Shown in pieces: positions 24,514-33,039 of a stretch of 64,000 bases of DNA. How positions within the stretch are numbered: position 1 is the first letter of the stretch; each line of letters opens with the position of its first letter. Location of the stretch: the NCBI RefSeq assembly GCF_030418455.1, contig NZ_JAUHPW010000005.1, positions 62,001-126,000 on the forward strand, given 5' to 3'. The position numbers and the translations under genes are program-made. The notes under the pieces were generated by a model. That model was not told the origin of the DNA. It made no database searches and worked only from the letters and a program-made list of their open reading frames with translations. The stretch is from Demequina litoralis. GTDB taxonomy: Bacteria; Actinomycetota; Actinomycetes; Actinomycetales; Demequinaceae.

Positions 24514-24990
24514 CTACCGCGCGCGCCGCTTCCCCACGCCGGGCAGGAACTTGCCCGTGCGCGCCGCGTAGTCCTCGTACCCGGGGTACGCGCGCACCAG
24601 GAAGCCCTCCTCGACCCGCGTCTTGATATCGAAGAACACGAGCAGCACCACCGCGGACACCAGCGTCCACAGCTTCCCCGACCCGACCGCCATCCCGAAC
24701 GCGACGACGATGATCGCCGCGTACATCGGGTGCCGCACGAAACCATAGATCCCGCCGGCGGCGAGCCCCGCGCCGTTGGGCGTGGGCATGGGGGTGAGCG
24801 CACGGCCCAGGTCCTTGCCCGACCAGAACATGCCCAGCAGCCCCAGCAGCACGAGCGTGCTCCCGAGCCACAGCGAGCCCTCGACTCCCGGCCCGTCCAG
24901 CAGCGCTGTCACGCCGACTGCCAGGAAGATCACCCCCTGCAGCCCGACGAGCAGGAGCCCGAGCAGACGGGTGCGCGCAGGTGACGACAT
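24514..24990 (-). CDS. Isoprenylcysteine carboxyl methyltransferase/PEMT-like integral membrane protein
   Basis: 158 residues with four likely membrane helices. The C-terminal half carries GIYGFVRHPMYAAIIVVAFGMAVGSGKLW ... EEGFLVRAYPGYEDYAARTGKFLPGVG, the conserved RHPxY and E..L...Y..Y pattern of the ICMT/phospholipid methyltransferase fold that binds SAM at the membrane. Substrates in bacteria are mostly unknown. It ends a run of minus-strand membrane-lipid genes (patatin-like, acyltransferase-like), nine bases after the acyltransferase stop, so it is probably in the same operon. Confidence 0.85.
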   Translation of the reverse strand: MSSPARTRLLGLLLVGLQGVIFLAVGVTALLDGPGVEGSLWLGSTLVLLGLLGMFWSGKDLGRALTPMPTPNGAGLAAGGIYGFVRHPMYAAIIVVAFGMAVGSGKLWTLVSAVVLLVFFDIKTRVEEGFLVRAYPGYEDYAARTGKFLPGVGKRRAR

Positions 24991-24999
24991 CGGGCCAGG

Positions 25000-26136
25000 C
25001 TACCCGCCCTGCTTGCGCGCGATGTGAGGCTCGCGTGCCTCGGCCGCGCCGGAGGTGCCCGGCTGGTGGGCGTCGATCCACCGGTCGACCGTCTCCCACC
25101 ACTCGTACAGCCACGTCTCGCGCGCCTCGCGACCGTCGGGTACGGACTCCGGGTCCGCGGTCCAGCCCTTGATGACGATGCGCTTGTCGACCGGGAGCTC
25201 GCGCCACACGTCCGCGACGGTCGACAGCCGCTCGAGGCCCGTGTGCCCGACCACCACCACGCGCGCGTCCGGCCGTGCCTCCATCGCCGCGAGCACACCT
25301 CCCGGGTGCGGCGGCATCACGTGCGGCATGCCCTCGGCACGGTCGGCGAGCCCGTCGTGCCCCTGCTCCCGCAGCGCCGCGATCCGCCGCTCGCGCCGCT
25401 TGGGCGTCGCGTTGGCCCCCTCGGGGAAGATCAGCAGCGCGCCCTCGTCGCCCAGCTCGCGCGCGAGCGCGGCGATCGCCTCGGTCCCGCCCGGTGCACC
25501 CAGCGCCCGATGCCGGCGCGGGGTGAGGAACCGCGATGGGATCCGGTGCAGCAGGATGTCGATCGCGGGATCCCACTGGAGCGTGTCCTTGAGCACGATC
25601 GCGGGCGCCCGGCCGAACCGGTTGAGCAGCGCGTCCACCAGGATGAACGAGTCGCCGGGGCCGGCATGGCGGCACACGACGATGAGCGGGCTCCCCGGGG
25701 CGATCTCGTCGAGGTTCGCATCCTCGAGGTCGATCTCGAGGCGCAGCGTCCACCGTCCCTGCGCGAACAGGACCTTGAGCATCGTCCTGGCGAGCGCCAG
25801 GTGGTTCCTTTGCGACGCCTCCGAGTGGATCTGCGTGCCGAAGCCGTGCCACACCCACAGCCCGGTGAGCGCGACCACGCACGCCGCGTCCCACAGCAGG
25901 TAGAAGCCCGCCAGCCACACGATGCGCGTGAGCCGCAGCCGCCCGGGCAGGGCGAAGCTCACCGCCGCGGCGACCGCGACGAGCAGCCAGGCCGCGAGCG
26001 GCAGCCACACGAACGCGACCGCGACGATCAGCGGTGCGAGCACCGCACGGCGGACCCAGCGCGGCGGCAGGCGCCACCAGCGCGTTCGTCGCGGGGTCCG
26101 GGGTCCGCCGGTGGGAGGGGACGATGCGGCGGTCAC
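25000..26136 (-). CDS. Membrane acyltransferase of the PlsC superfamily
   Basis: 378 residues from GTG 26136. Two or three membrane helices in the first 110 residues precede an acyltransferase domain with the catalytic HX4D motif in VVCRHAGPGDSFILV (about residue 165) and the glycerol-phosphate-binding FPEGANATPKRRERR (about residue 245). The family transfers acyl chains to lysophosphatidate-like acceptors at the membrane. The substrate is uncertain since the HAGPGD version is unusual compared with NHQSxxD/NHxxxxD. Overlap of four bases with the upstream patatin-like gene (GTGA) and tight spacing to the methyltransferase gene indicate one lipid-remodelling operon. Confidence 0.85.
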   Translation of the reverse strand: MTAASSPPTGGPRTPRRTRWWRLPPRWVRRAVLAPLIVAVAFVWLPLAAWLLVAVAAAVSFALPGRLRLTRIVWLAGFYLLWDAACVVALTGLWVWHGFGTQIHSEASQRNHLALARTMLKVLFAQGRWTLRLEIDLEDANLDEIAPGSPLIVVCRHAGPGDSFILVDALLNRFGRAPAIVLKDTLQWDPAIDILLHRIPSRFLTPRRHRALGAPGGTEAIAALARELGDEGALLIFPEGANATPKRRERRIAALREQGHDGLADRAEGMPHVMPPHPGGVLAAMEARPDARVVVVGHTGLERLSTVADVWRELPVDKRIVIKGWTADPESVPDGREARETWLYEWWETVDRWIDAHQPGTSGAAEAREPHIARKQGG

Positions 26137-26963
26137 GCGCCCGCCCTCACGCCGGCGAGGTACGCGGCCGAGGCGGCACGCGCCGCCTCGATGCGTGCGT
26201 GGGTCCGGTCGAGCCGGCGGTACGCGCCGAGCCGCTCGTCGCCCGGCTGCCGCCCGCCGTACGGCAGCACGTGGAGCTCGACGTGCTCGGGCACCAAGGC
26301 GCGCTCCCGCTGGAAGCGGTGACGGCGGGAGATCTCGAACGCGATGCGTGCGACGTCGGACGGCGTGCGCGGCGGGTGGAGCGGCTCCTCGATGCGGCCC
26401 ACCTGGAGCACGTAGACCGTGGTGGCGCCCCGCGCGACCGCCTCCCCCACCGGGATGGAGTTGACGATGCCGCCGTCGACGAAGTGCTCGCCGTCGATCT
26501 GCGTGGGCGGCAGCGCCGCCGGCACGGACGCCGAGGCCATGACCGCGTCGACCACCGGACCCGAGTCGAACCAGTGCTCCGACGCCCGCTCGATCGACGC
26601 GGCGCATACCGCGAGCGGCACCGCGAGATCCTCGAAGCGCGTGTCGTGGCCGATGACGTCCTCGATGAGCCCGCGCAGCGCGTCCGGGTCGTTGAGGTGC
26701 GTGCGGTGCTTCGCGAGCCTGCGCGCCTGGCGGTACCAGGACTCGCCGTAGATGTCCCCCGCGGTCGACGACGCCCACGTGTGCTCGAGCCTCTCCACCA
26801 CGTCGAGGTGGGGGTCCTGCGCGACGGCCGCGCCGTTGATCGCGCCGATCGACGTGCCCACGACGAGCTGCGGGACGATGTCCGCCTCGAGCAGCGCGCG
26901 CAGCATCCCGACCTCGGTGGCGCCACGGACGCCGCCGCCTCCCAGGACGAATGCGACGGTCAT
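26133..26963 (-). CDS. Patatin-like phospholipase (RssA type)
   Basis: 276 residues, ATG 26963. All patatin motifs are present: the oxyanion hole GGGGVRGATEVG near residue 8, the nucleophile elbow GTSIGAING (serine near residue 39), and the catalytic aspartate in FVDGGIVNSIP (near residue 160). It is a Ser-Asp dyad acyl hydrolase, usually acting on phospholipids, cytosolic or membrane-associated. It is first in the operon and its gene stop overlaps the acyltransferase start, so hydrolysis and re-acylation of lipids may be linked. Divergent from dipZ, with 81 bases between the two starts. Confidence 0.9.
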   Translation of the reverse strand: MTVAFVLGGGGVRGATEVGMLRALLEADIVPQLVVGTSIGAINGAAVAQDPHLDVVERLEHTWASSTAGDIYGESWYRQARRLAKHRTHLNDPDALRGLIEDVIGHDTRFEDLAVPLAVCAASIERASEHWFDSGPVVDAVMASASVPAALPPTQIDGEHFVDGGIVNSIPVGEAVARGATTVYVLQVGRIEEPLHPPRTPSDVARIAFEISRRHRFQRERALVPEHVELHVLPYGGRQPGDERLGAYRRLDRTHARIEAARAASAAYLAGVRAGA

Positions 26964-27010
26964 GTGGCCAGGGTAGGCGGCTGCTAGCGTCGGTGCGGTG
27001 GCAGCGCGCC

Positions 27011-27037
27011 CCATCCCGCCGCATCGTCGCTCCGAAC
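27011..27037 (+). promoter_or_regulatory. SigK-type promoter of dipZ
   Basis: CCATCC (27011-27016) and CCGAAC (27032-27037), 15 bases apart. The mycobacterial SigK consensus is known as CCATCC with CCGAATC about 16-17 bases on. The -10 ends eight bases before the ATG at 27045, so the message would be nearly leaderless. The same pair precedes the Met-rich lipoprotein gene. Confidence 0.6.
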
Positions 27038-27044
27038 CCGGGTC

Positions 27045-28739
27045 ATGATCACGCTCATCATCGTCGGACTGGTCTCCGGAATCATCACCGCGATCAGCCC
27101 CTGCGTCCTGCCCGTGCTTCCCGCGATCCTCACCAGCGCGATCCAGGACGGGGCGAGCAGCCGGCGCCGCCCGCTCGTCGTGGTCGCGGGCCTCGTGACG
27201 AGCTTCGCGGTGTTCACCCTCATCGGCGGCATCCTGCTGGCGAGCCTGGGCCTGCCCGACGACCTGCTGCGGTGGATCGGGATCATCGTGCTGGCGATCG
27301 TCGGTATCGGACTGATGATCCCCCAGGTGGGCGAGCTGCTGCAGCGGCCGTTCGAGCGCATCCGCCCCATCCAGATGGACCGCAACGGCAACGGCTTCGT
27401 CATGGGCCTCGCGCTGGGCCTGGTCTTCGTGCCGTGCGCCGGGCCGATCCTCGCGTCGATCACCGTGCTCGCCGCCACCAACGGCGTGAGCTGGGGGCTC
27501 GTCGCGCTGACGCTCGCCTTCAGCGCGGGCATCGCGATCCCGCTGCTGGTGTTCGGCTTCGCGGGGCAGGCGATCTTCGGCCGCATCAAGGCGGTCCGCG
27601 AGCGCCTCCAGCTCATCCGCTCGATCTCGGGCGCGGTGCTGCTCGCGACCGCGCTCGTCATCGCGACCAACGTGGCCGAACCGCTCCAGCGCGCGGTGCC
27701 CGGCTGGCTCGCGAGCGTGCAGAACTCGATCGAGGACAACGACTCCGTGCGCGACGAGCTCGACACCCTCGCCGGCCGCGAGGACGTCGACACCTCGCTC
27801 AGCGGCGACCAGCTGACCTTCGACCAGTGCGCCGACGACGGCGGCACGCTCCACAACTGCGGACCGGCGCGCGACCTGCCCGGCATCGAGGCGTGGCTCA
27901 ACACCGACGGCGGCGAGGCGCTCGACCTCGACGAGCTCCAGGGTCAGGTGGTGCTCATCGACTTCTGGACGTACTCGTGCATCAACTGCCAGCGCACGTT
28001 CCCGTACCTGACCGCGTGGGACGACCGCTACCGCGACGACGGCCTCACCATCATCGGCGTGCACTCCCCCGAGTTCGCCTTCGAGAAGGTGATCGACAAC
28101 GTCTCGGACGCCGCGGACCGGTACGGGATCCACTACCCGATCGCGATCGACAACGACTTCGAGACGTGGCGCGAGTGGGACCAGCGCTTCTGGCCCGCGC
28201 ACTACCTCATCGATCAGAACGGCATGGTCCGCCAGGTCCACTACGGCGAGGGCGCGTACGAGGAGACCGAGATGCTCATCCAGCAGCTCCTCGACACTCC
28301 CCCGCAGGACACGGTCGTGGCGGATCCGGGCAACCACACGGTGGGCCGCAGCCACGAGACGTACCTGGGCTACGGGCGCGGGTACGCGAAGGCGAACGGC
28401 GACTACCCGCGCGACGAGGCGCACGACTTCGGCACGGGTCCGGTACCGGGCACCGACGAGGTGTCGCTGTCGGGCACGTGGACCGTGGGCGAGGAGAACA
28501 TCACCGCGGGCGCCGAGGCGTCGCTCGCGATGCGCTTCTACGCCGCCGACGTGCACCTCGTGCTCGCGGGCGAGGGCACCGTCACCGTGAGCCTCGAGGG
28601 CGATCCGTCCTACCGCGAGGTGGTGGAGGTGAGCGGCACGCCGGACCTGTACGACCTCTACACCGGCGACCCCACCACGGACACCATCCACCTCGACTTC
28701 AGCGACGGCGTCGAGGCGTACGCGTTCACCTTCGGGTGA
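27045..28739 (+). CDS. dipZ: DipZ: CcdA-type membrane domain fused to thioredoxin-like domain
   Basis: 564 residues. An N-terminal CcdA/DsbD-like domain of six membrane helices holds the two redox cysteines (ISPCVLPVLP near residue 18 and VFVPCAGPIL near residue 132). After a linker a periplasm-side thioredoxin fold has the active site TYSCINCQRTFPYL (near residue 310) and GVHSPEFAFEK. The last ~130 residues form a beta-rich C-terminal domain (LSGTWTVGEENI ... VTVSLEGDPSYREV), as in Mycobacterium tuberculosis DipZ. It carries electrons across the membrane to oxidised extracytoplasmic substrates. In mycobacteria dipZ is in the SigK regulon with secreted lipoproteins; here sigK and rskA lie just downstream, and a SigK-type promoter precedes it. 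Confidence 0.93.
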   Translation: MITLIIVGLVSGIITAISPCVLPVLPAILTSAIQDGASSRRRPLVVVAGLVTSFAVFTLIGGILLASLGLPDDLLRWIGIIVLAIVGIGLMIPQVGELLQRPFERIRPIQMDRNGNGFVMGLALGLVFVPCAGPILASITVLAATNGVSWGLVALTLAFSAGIAIPLLVFGFAGQAIFGRIKAVRERLQLIRSISGAVLLATALVIATNVAEPLQRAVPGWLASVQNSIEDNDSVRDELDTLAGREDVDTSLSGDQLTFDQCADDGGTLHNCGPARDLPGIEAWLNTDGGEALDLDELQGQVVLIDFWTYSCINCQRTFPYLTAWDDRYRDDGLTIIGVHSPEFAFEKVIDNVSDAADRYGIHYPIAIDNDFETWREWDQRFWPAHYLIDQNGMVRQVHYGEGAYEETEMLIQQLLDTPPQDTVVADPGNHTVGRSHETYLGYGRGYAKANGDYPRDEAHDFGTGPVPGTDEVSLSGTWTVGEENITAGAEASLAMRFYAADVHLVLAGEGTVTVSLEGDPSYREVVEVSGTPDLYDLYTGDPTTDTIHLDFSDGVEAYAFTFG

Positions 28740-28782
28740 GCCGGGGTTGCGCCCGAGGCCGAGGCGGCCGAGGAGCCCGCAC

Positions 28783-28810
28783 CCATCCACCGCATCGGCC
28801 GCCACGAACT
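28783..28810 (+). promoter_or_regulatory. SigK-type promoter of the Met-rich lipoprotein-sigK operon
   Basis: CCATCC (28783-28788) followed after 15-16 bases by ACGAACT (28804-28810). Close match to the dipZ promoter (CCATCC-N15-CCGAACC) and to the mycobacterial SigK consensus. It lies about 50 bases upstream of the lipoprotein start. Confidence 0.55.
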
Positions 28811-28859
28811 ACGACCGTCGGGCACGACATCCCCGAGAAGCCCGGCACAGGGAGGAATC

Positions 28860-29135
28860 ATGTACCGAATGCGCACGCTCGCCGTTCCGGGTCTCATCCT
28901 GCTGGCCGGCACCACGCTCGCCGCCTGCGGCGACACGGAGCCCGCCTCGACGAGCTCGGACGACTCGATGATGGAGGAGACCATGGAGTCCACCCCCATG
29001 GAATCCGAGTCGATGATGTCCGACGACGAGATGATGGAGGACGACTCCACCATGGAGTCCGACGACGAGATGATGGACGAGTCGCACGACGACTCCACCA
29101 TGGACAGCGACGAGATGATGGAGGACGAGGGCTGA
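28860..29135 (+). CDS. Small Met/Asp/Glu/Ser-rich lipoprotein, candidate metal binder
   Basis: 91 residues with GGAGG upstream of ATG 28860. A signal peptide ends in the lipobox LAAC (cysteine near residue 23). The mature part, about 68 residues, is built almost only of Met, Asp, Glu, Ser and Thr, with repeats such as DDEMMEDDSTMESDDEMM and DDSTMDSDEMMEDEG, plus one His. Such a methionine- and acid-rich, disordered chain could bind Cu(I), Ag(I) or calcium, or act as an oxidisable methionine sink. In mycobacteria the equivalent SigK-controlled position is held by fasciclin lipoproteins (MPT83/MPT70), which this is not. It sits between dipZ and sigK behind a SigK-type promoter. Confidence 0.8.
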   Translation: MYRMRTLAVPGLILLAGTTLAACGDTEPASTSSDDSMMEETMESTPMESESMMSDDEMMEDDSTMESDDEMMDESHDDSTMDSDEMMEDEG

Positions 29136-29166
29136 CGCCTTCGGACCGGACGATGCGGAGGGCGAG

Positions 29167-29823
29167 TTGAGCGCGAACGGGAGCGAGCGGCGGCTGCGGG
29201 CGGTGCCCGCGGACCGCGCCGACGCGACCCCCGACGCGCACCCGGGCGCCCGCACGGATGCCGATGCGCTGGCCGACCTGCTCGTGCGTACCGGCCGGGG
29301 CGACCAGGCCGCGTTCGAGCGGGTCTACGACGCCCTGGCCGGCACGGTGCACGGCCTGGCCCTCCGCATCGTCCGGGATCCGCAGCTCGCCGAGGACGTC
29401 GCCCAGGAGGCGCTCGTCGAGGTGTGGCGCGCGGCGGCCCGCTACCGGCCCGAGCACGGGTCGGCGCGCGCGTGGGTGCTCACCATCACCCACCGCCGCG
29501 CGGTCGACCGGGTCCGCTCCGAGCAGGCCCACGCCGACCGCCTCATGAACCACGGCCCGCGCCATGCGGTCGCGGCCGCCGAGCAGCTCGACCGGCCCGA
29601 CGACGTGGTCGACGCGATGGACGCGCAGTGGCGCGCGGCACGCGTCCGCAAGGGCCTCGAGGCGCTCACCCCGCTCCAGCGCGAGGCGCTCGAGCTCACG
29701 TACTACAAGGGCTACACGAACCGGCAGCTGGCCGAGTCGCTCGGGATCCCGCTGGGCACCGCGAAGGCCCGCATCCGTGACGCGATGATCCGGCTGCGCG
29801 ACCACTGGGAGGTGGCGCGATGA
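29167..29823 (+). CDS. sigK: ECF sigma factor SigK
   Basis: 218 residues from TTG 29167, with GGAGGG just upstream. Region 2 reads RGDQAAFERVYDALAGTVHGLALRIVRDPQLAEDVAQEALVEVWRAAARY and region 4 LTPLQREALELTYYKGYTNRQLAESLGIPLGTAKARIRDAMIRLRDHW. The TYYKGYTNRQLAE stretch is typical of SigK. It overlaps the anti-sigma gene by four bases. In M. tuberculosis SigK is held by RskA and, when freed by regulated proteolysis or redox change, drives mpt70/mpt83 and dipZ. Here the two SigK-type promoters precede dipZ and the operon containing sigK itself, implying autoregulation. Confidence 0.93.
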   Translation: MSANGSERRLRAVPADRADATPDAHPGARTDADALADLLVRTGRGDQAAFERVYDALAGTVHGLALRIVRDPQLAEDVAQEALVEVWRAAARYRPEHGSARAWVLTITHRRAVDRVRSEQAHADRLMNHGPRHAVAAAEQLDRPDDVVDAMDAQWRAARVRKGLEALTPLQREALELTYYKGYTNRQLAESLGIPLGTAKARIRDAMIRLRDHWEVAR

Positions 29824-30596
29824 ACGAGAACGTGCACTCCCTCATCGGCGCGTACGCCGTCGACGCGGTCACGCCCGACGAGCGCGCCGACTTCGAGGCG
29901 CACCTGTCCGCGTGCGAGGACTGCACCGCGGAGCTCGCGGGCCTGCGCGAGACCGCGGCGATGCTGGGCGAGGCGGACGTCGCCGCCGCCCCGGCGGGCC
30001 TGCGCGCGAGCGTGCTCGAGGAGATCGGCCGCACGGCGCAGCTGCCGCCCCTGACGGAGGACGATGCGGCGGTCGCGCGGGACGCTGAGGGTCCCGTGCC
30101 GCTCGAGGCGGCCCGCGAGGCCCGCCAGGACCGCCATGCCCGGACGCGTCGCGGATGGCCGCGGCTCGCGGTCGCGGCGGCGGTGGCCTCGGTGCTGGCG
30201 GTCGGCGGGCTCGTGGGCTCGACCCTCATGGCCGACCGGGACGACCAGCTCGCGCTCGAGAAGGACGTCATGATGGTGACGAGCGCGCCGGATGCGAAGT
30301 CGATGGACCTCGGGCTCGGTACCGCGCACCTCGTCGTCAGCGAGAGGATGTCGACCGTGGTGGCGATGGGCGACGACTGCCCGCACCCCAAGGACGGCAT
30401 GGCCTACCAGCTTTGGCTGGTGATGGACGACGGCTCCAAGGAGGCCGGTCCCACCTTCATGCCCGATGCCGACGGCACCTTCATGACGATGGTGCACATG
30501 GACATGGAGGGCGTCGCGGCGGTCGCGGTGACCGAGGAGCCCATGGGCGGCTCGACCGAGCCGACCTCCACCGAGGTCGCCGTCGTCGAGCTGTAG
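29820..30596 (+). CDS. rskA: Anti-sigma-K factor RskA
   Basis: 258 residues. The N-terminal anti-sigma domain has LIGAYAVDAVTPDERADFEAHLSACEDCTAEL, with the HxxxCxxC pattern of zinc anti-sigma domains (HLSACEDC). One membrane helix (LAVAAAVASVLAVGGLVGSTLMA, about residues 118-140) is followed by the extracytoplasmic RskA domain, with GMAYQLWLVMDDGSKEAGPTFMPDADG and a run of methionines (FMTMVHMDMEG). It binds SigK at the membrane and releases it on an envelope signal. The Met-rich sensor domain, like the Met-rich lipoprotein two genes upstream, suggests a metal or oxidant signal; that part is inference. It converges with the antiporter gene with a seven-base gap. Confidence 0.93.
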   Translation: MNENVHSLIGAYAVDAVTPDERADFEAHLSACEDCTAELAGLRETAAMLGEADVAAAPAGLRASVLEEIGRTAQLPPLTEDDAAVARDAEGPVPLEAAREARQDRHARTRRGWPRLAVAAAVASVLAVGGLVGSTLMADRDDQLALEKDVMMVTSAPDAKSMDLGLGTAHLVVSERMSTVVAMGDDCPHPKDGMAYQLWLVMDDGSKEAGPTFMPDADGTFMTMVHMDMEGVAAVAVTEEPMGGSTEPTSTEVAVVEL

Positions 30597-30603
30597 CGGC
30601 CGC

Positions 30604-32298
30604 TCAGTCGTCGCCGTCGGGGTGCTCGGCGCGCAGCTGCAGCGAGATCTGCTCCGCGTCCAGGATCCGCATGGCGTCGCCCAGGGTCTCGGAGCCGTAC
30701 GTGCCGAGCCCGCGCACCTCGAGGATGCGCTCGCGCTGCGCCTCGATGATCGCGAGCCGCAGCTCGAGGAACTGCGCGCCGTGGCCGACCGTCTCCTCGT
30801 CCTCGGCCTGCGCATGGCTCAGCGCGCGACGCACCGCCTCGACCACCCCCGGCGCGAACGCGCCGCCGTCCCGGGCGCGCAGCGCATCGTCCGCGAGGAC
30901 CGTGTCGGCGACGCCGGACAGGAGGTCGCGCAGTTCCTCGCGCTCGCGCTCGTCGTGCACGGACTCCCCCGCGATCCCGAGGCGCTGGGTGATCCACGGC
31001 AGAGTCGACCCCTGCATCATGAGCGAGCCGACCGCCACCACGAAGGCGATGAGCACCAGCGTGGACCGCAGCGGCGTGTCCGCGGGCAGCGACTGGGCCG
31101 CCGCGACGGTGATCGCGCCGCGCATGCCGGCCCACACGAGCACGCCTCCCTCGCGCCACCCCAGCGGGCGGTTCTCGAGGTAGTCGGCGTACGCCGAGTG
31201 CTGCTCGACGCGGCGCGCCGCTGCCTCCCGATGCGCGGGGTCGGGATGCGACTCGGCCCGCTGGCCGAGGCCCTCGACGCGCTCGTGCCTCGCCCTCACC
31301 CGGCGCGCGCGCCGCGCGGCCGCCATCACCACGGGCGCGATGTAGGCGATGCGGATGAGCAGCACGAGGCCCAGCGCCGCGGCGCCGATGCCCACCGCGC
31401 CCCACACCGAGCCGTGGGTCTCCTCGACGTCGGCGACGAGCGTGGTGAGCTCGAGGCCGAGCAGCAGGAACACCACGCCCTCGAGCAGCAGCTCGGCGGT
31501 GCGCCAGTTGGTGCGTTCGGAGATGCGGTCCGCGGGGCGCAGGTACTTGGGCGCGCGATACCCCGCGACCAGGCCCGCCACCACCGCGGCGACCAGGCCC
31601 GAGGCGCCCAGCAGCTCCGCCGGGACGGCGGCGGCGAACGGCGCCACGAAGGAGATGGCGGTGCTGTTGGCCGCGCCCGGCACGAGGCGCCGCAGCCGCA
31701 CGCTCAGCTCGCCCGTCACCAGCCCGACGATGACGGCGATCACCACGGCGGAGGCGAAGTCCCAGGTCGCCTCGCCGAACGTCATGCTGGCGCCCGCCGC
31801 CGCGACGGCGGTGCGCAGCGTCACGAGGGCGGTGGCGTCGTTGAACATCGACTCGGCCTCGAGCACCGTGACGATGCGTGGGCTCACCCCCATCTTGCGG
31901 ATGATCTGGACCGCGACCGCATCCGTGGGGCTCACCACCGCGCCCAGCGCCGCGCCCAGCGCGAAGCCGATCCCCGGGATCACCTGCATGAAGAACAGGC
32001 CCATGAGGCCCGCGCTCACGAGCACGAGCACGATCGACAGGCTCGAGATCGCGCGGAAGTCGCGCCGGAACTCGGTCGCGGGCAGCGCGACGGCGGCGGA
32101 GTACAGCAGCGGCGGGATGATGCCGAGCAGGATGAACTCGGACTCGACCTCGATCTCGGGCATGCCCGGGACGAAGCTCACCCCCACGCCGAGCAGCACG
32201 AGCAGCAGCGGAGCCGCGACCCCGACCCGCGGTGCGATGGAGTGCACGCCGACGATCGCGATGACCGCCACCACCCCGATGAGAAGCACCTCGTCCAC
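30604..32298 (-). CDS. Na+/H+ antiporter, CPA1 (NhaP/NHE) family
   Basis: 564 residues from GTG 32298, with GGGAGG seven bases upstream. About 12 membrane helices. Family motifs visible are FILLGIIPPLLYSAAVALP, VVSPTDAVAVQIIRKMGVSPRIVTVLEAESMFNDATALV (the conserved SPTD and the END-like ESMFNDA ion-binding site near residue 130-160), and VLVWAGMRGAITVAAAQSLP. A ~110-residue cytosolic C-terminal tail (HDEREREELRDLLSGVADTV ...) is charged and helical. It exchanges cytosolic Na+ or K+ for protons. Stands alone. Confidence 0.92.
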   Translation of the reverse strand: MDEVLLIGVVAVIAIVGVHSIAPRVGVAAPLLLVLLGVGVSFVPGMPEIEVESEFILLGIIPPLLYSAAVALPATEFRRDFRAISSLSIVLVLVSAGLMGLFFMQVIPGIGFALGAALGAVVSPTDAVAVQIIRKMGVSPRIVTVLEAESMFNDATALVTLRTAVAAAGASMTFGEATWDFASAVVIAVIVGLVTGELSVRLRRLVPGAANSTAISFVAPFAAAVPAELLGASGLVAAVVAGLVAGYRAPKYLRPADRISERTNWRTAELLLEGVVFLLLGLELTTLVADVEETHGSVWGAVGIGAAALGLVLLIRIAYIAPVVMAAARRARRVRARHERVEGLGQRAESHPDPAHREAAARRVEQHSAYADYLENRPLGWREGGVLVWAGMRGAITVAAAQSLPADTPLRSTLVLIAFVVAVGSLMMQGSTLPWITQRLGIAGESVHDEREREELRDLLSGVADTVLADDALRARDGGAFAPGVVEAVRRALSHAQAEDEETVGHGAQFLELRLAIIEAQRERILEVRGLGTYGSETLGDAMRILDAEQISLQLRAEHPDGDD

Positions 32299-32420
32299 GC
32301 ACGACCTCCCTGGCTCCGGGCCGAGTCCCGTGCCCCCAGCCAACCACCTCAGCCGCGCCGGATGCGAGCGGCGCGACCGGCTCGGGTCGCGCGCGAGGGC
32401 GCGTGGCGAGAGACTGAGGC

Positions 32421-33014
32421 ATGGCCGAGATCCTCCTCTTCCACCACGCACTGGGGCTCACCGAAGGGCTCCTGGCCTTCGCCGAGCGCCTGCGCGCGGA
32501 CGGCCACACGGTCCACTGCCCCGACTGCTACGCGGGACGCACCTTCACCGACACCGACGAGGGCGTCGCGTTCGCGCAGGGCATCGGGCACGATGCGCTG
32601 CAGGAGGCCGCGCACAGCGCGGCCCGCCGTCACCGCGGGGCGGACGTGGTGATCGGCTACTCGCTGGGAGCCATGCAGGCGCAGCTGCTCGCGCAGGACC
32701 GGCGCCGGTTCCGCGCGTGCCTGCTGGTCGCGGGGGCGCTGCCTCCGGCCGCGCTCGGCGGGGTGTGGCGTCACGAGGTGGCGCTGCAGATCCACGTGGC
32801 CGAGCCGGACGAGTGGGTGGTGCCCGAGGAGATCGACGCGCTGCTCTACCACGCGCCCCACGCGCGCATCTTCCGCTACTCGGGCAAGGGGCACCTGTTC
32901 ATGGACCACTCGACGCTCGAGTACGACGCGGACGCCGCGGACCGCTTCGAGGAGCGCGCGAGCGCGTGGCTCGCGGAGCTCGACGAGCACCAGCGCTCCC
33001 GCCAGCCGGCGTAG
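32421..33014 (+). CDS. Dienelactone hydrolase family alpha/beta hydrolase
   Basis: 197 residues. Strand 1 motif LLFHHALGLTEGLLAFAERLRADGHTVHCPDCYAGRTF is typical of dienelactone hydrolases. The nucleophile elbow is GYSLGAMQAQ (a serine, where classical DLH has cysteine, near residue 81), the acid is probably in HVAEPDEWV, and the histidine in SGKGHLFMDHS. The DLH fold in the cytosol cleaves lactones or esters; the substrate is unknown. Confidence 0.85.
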   Translation: MAEILLFHHALGLTEGLLAFAERLRADGHTVHCPDCYAGRTFTDTDEGVAFAQGIGHDALQEAAHSAARRHRGADVVIGYSLGAMQAQLLAQDRRRFRACLLVAGALPPAALGGVWRHEVALQIHVAEPDEWVVPEEIDALLYHAPHARIFRYSGKGHLFMDHSTLEYDADAADRFEERASAWLAELDEHQRSRQPA

Positions 33015-33039
33015 CGGCGACCCGCCGGGCCGCCTCGCG

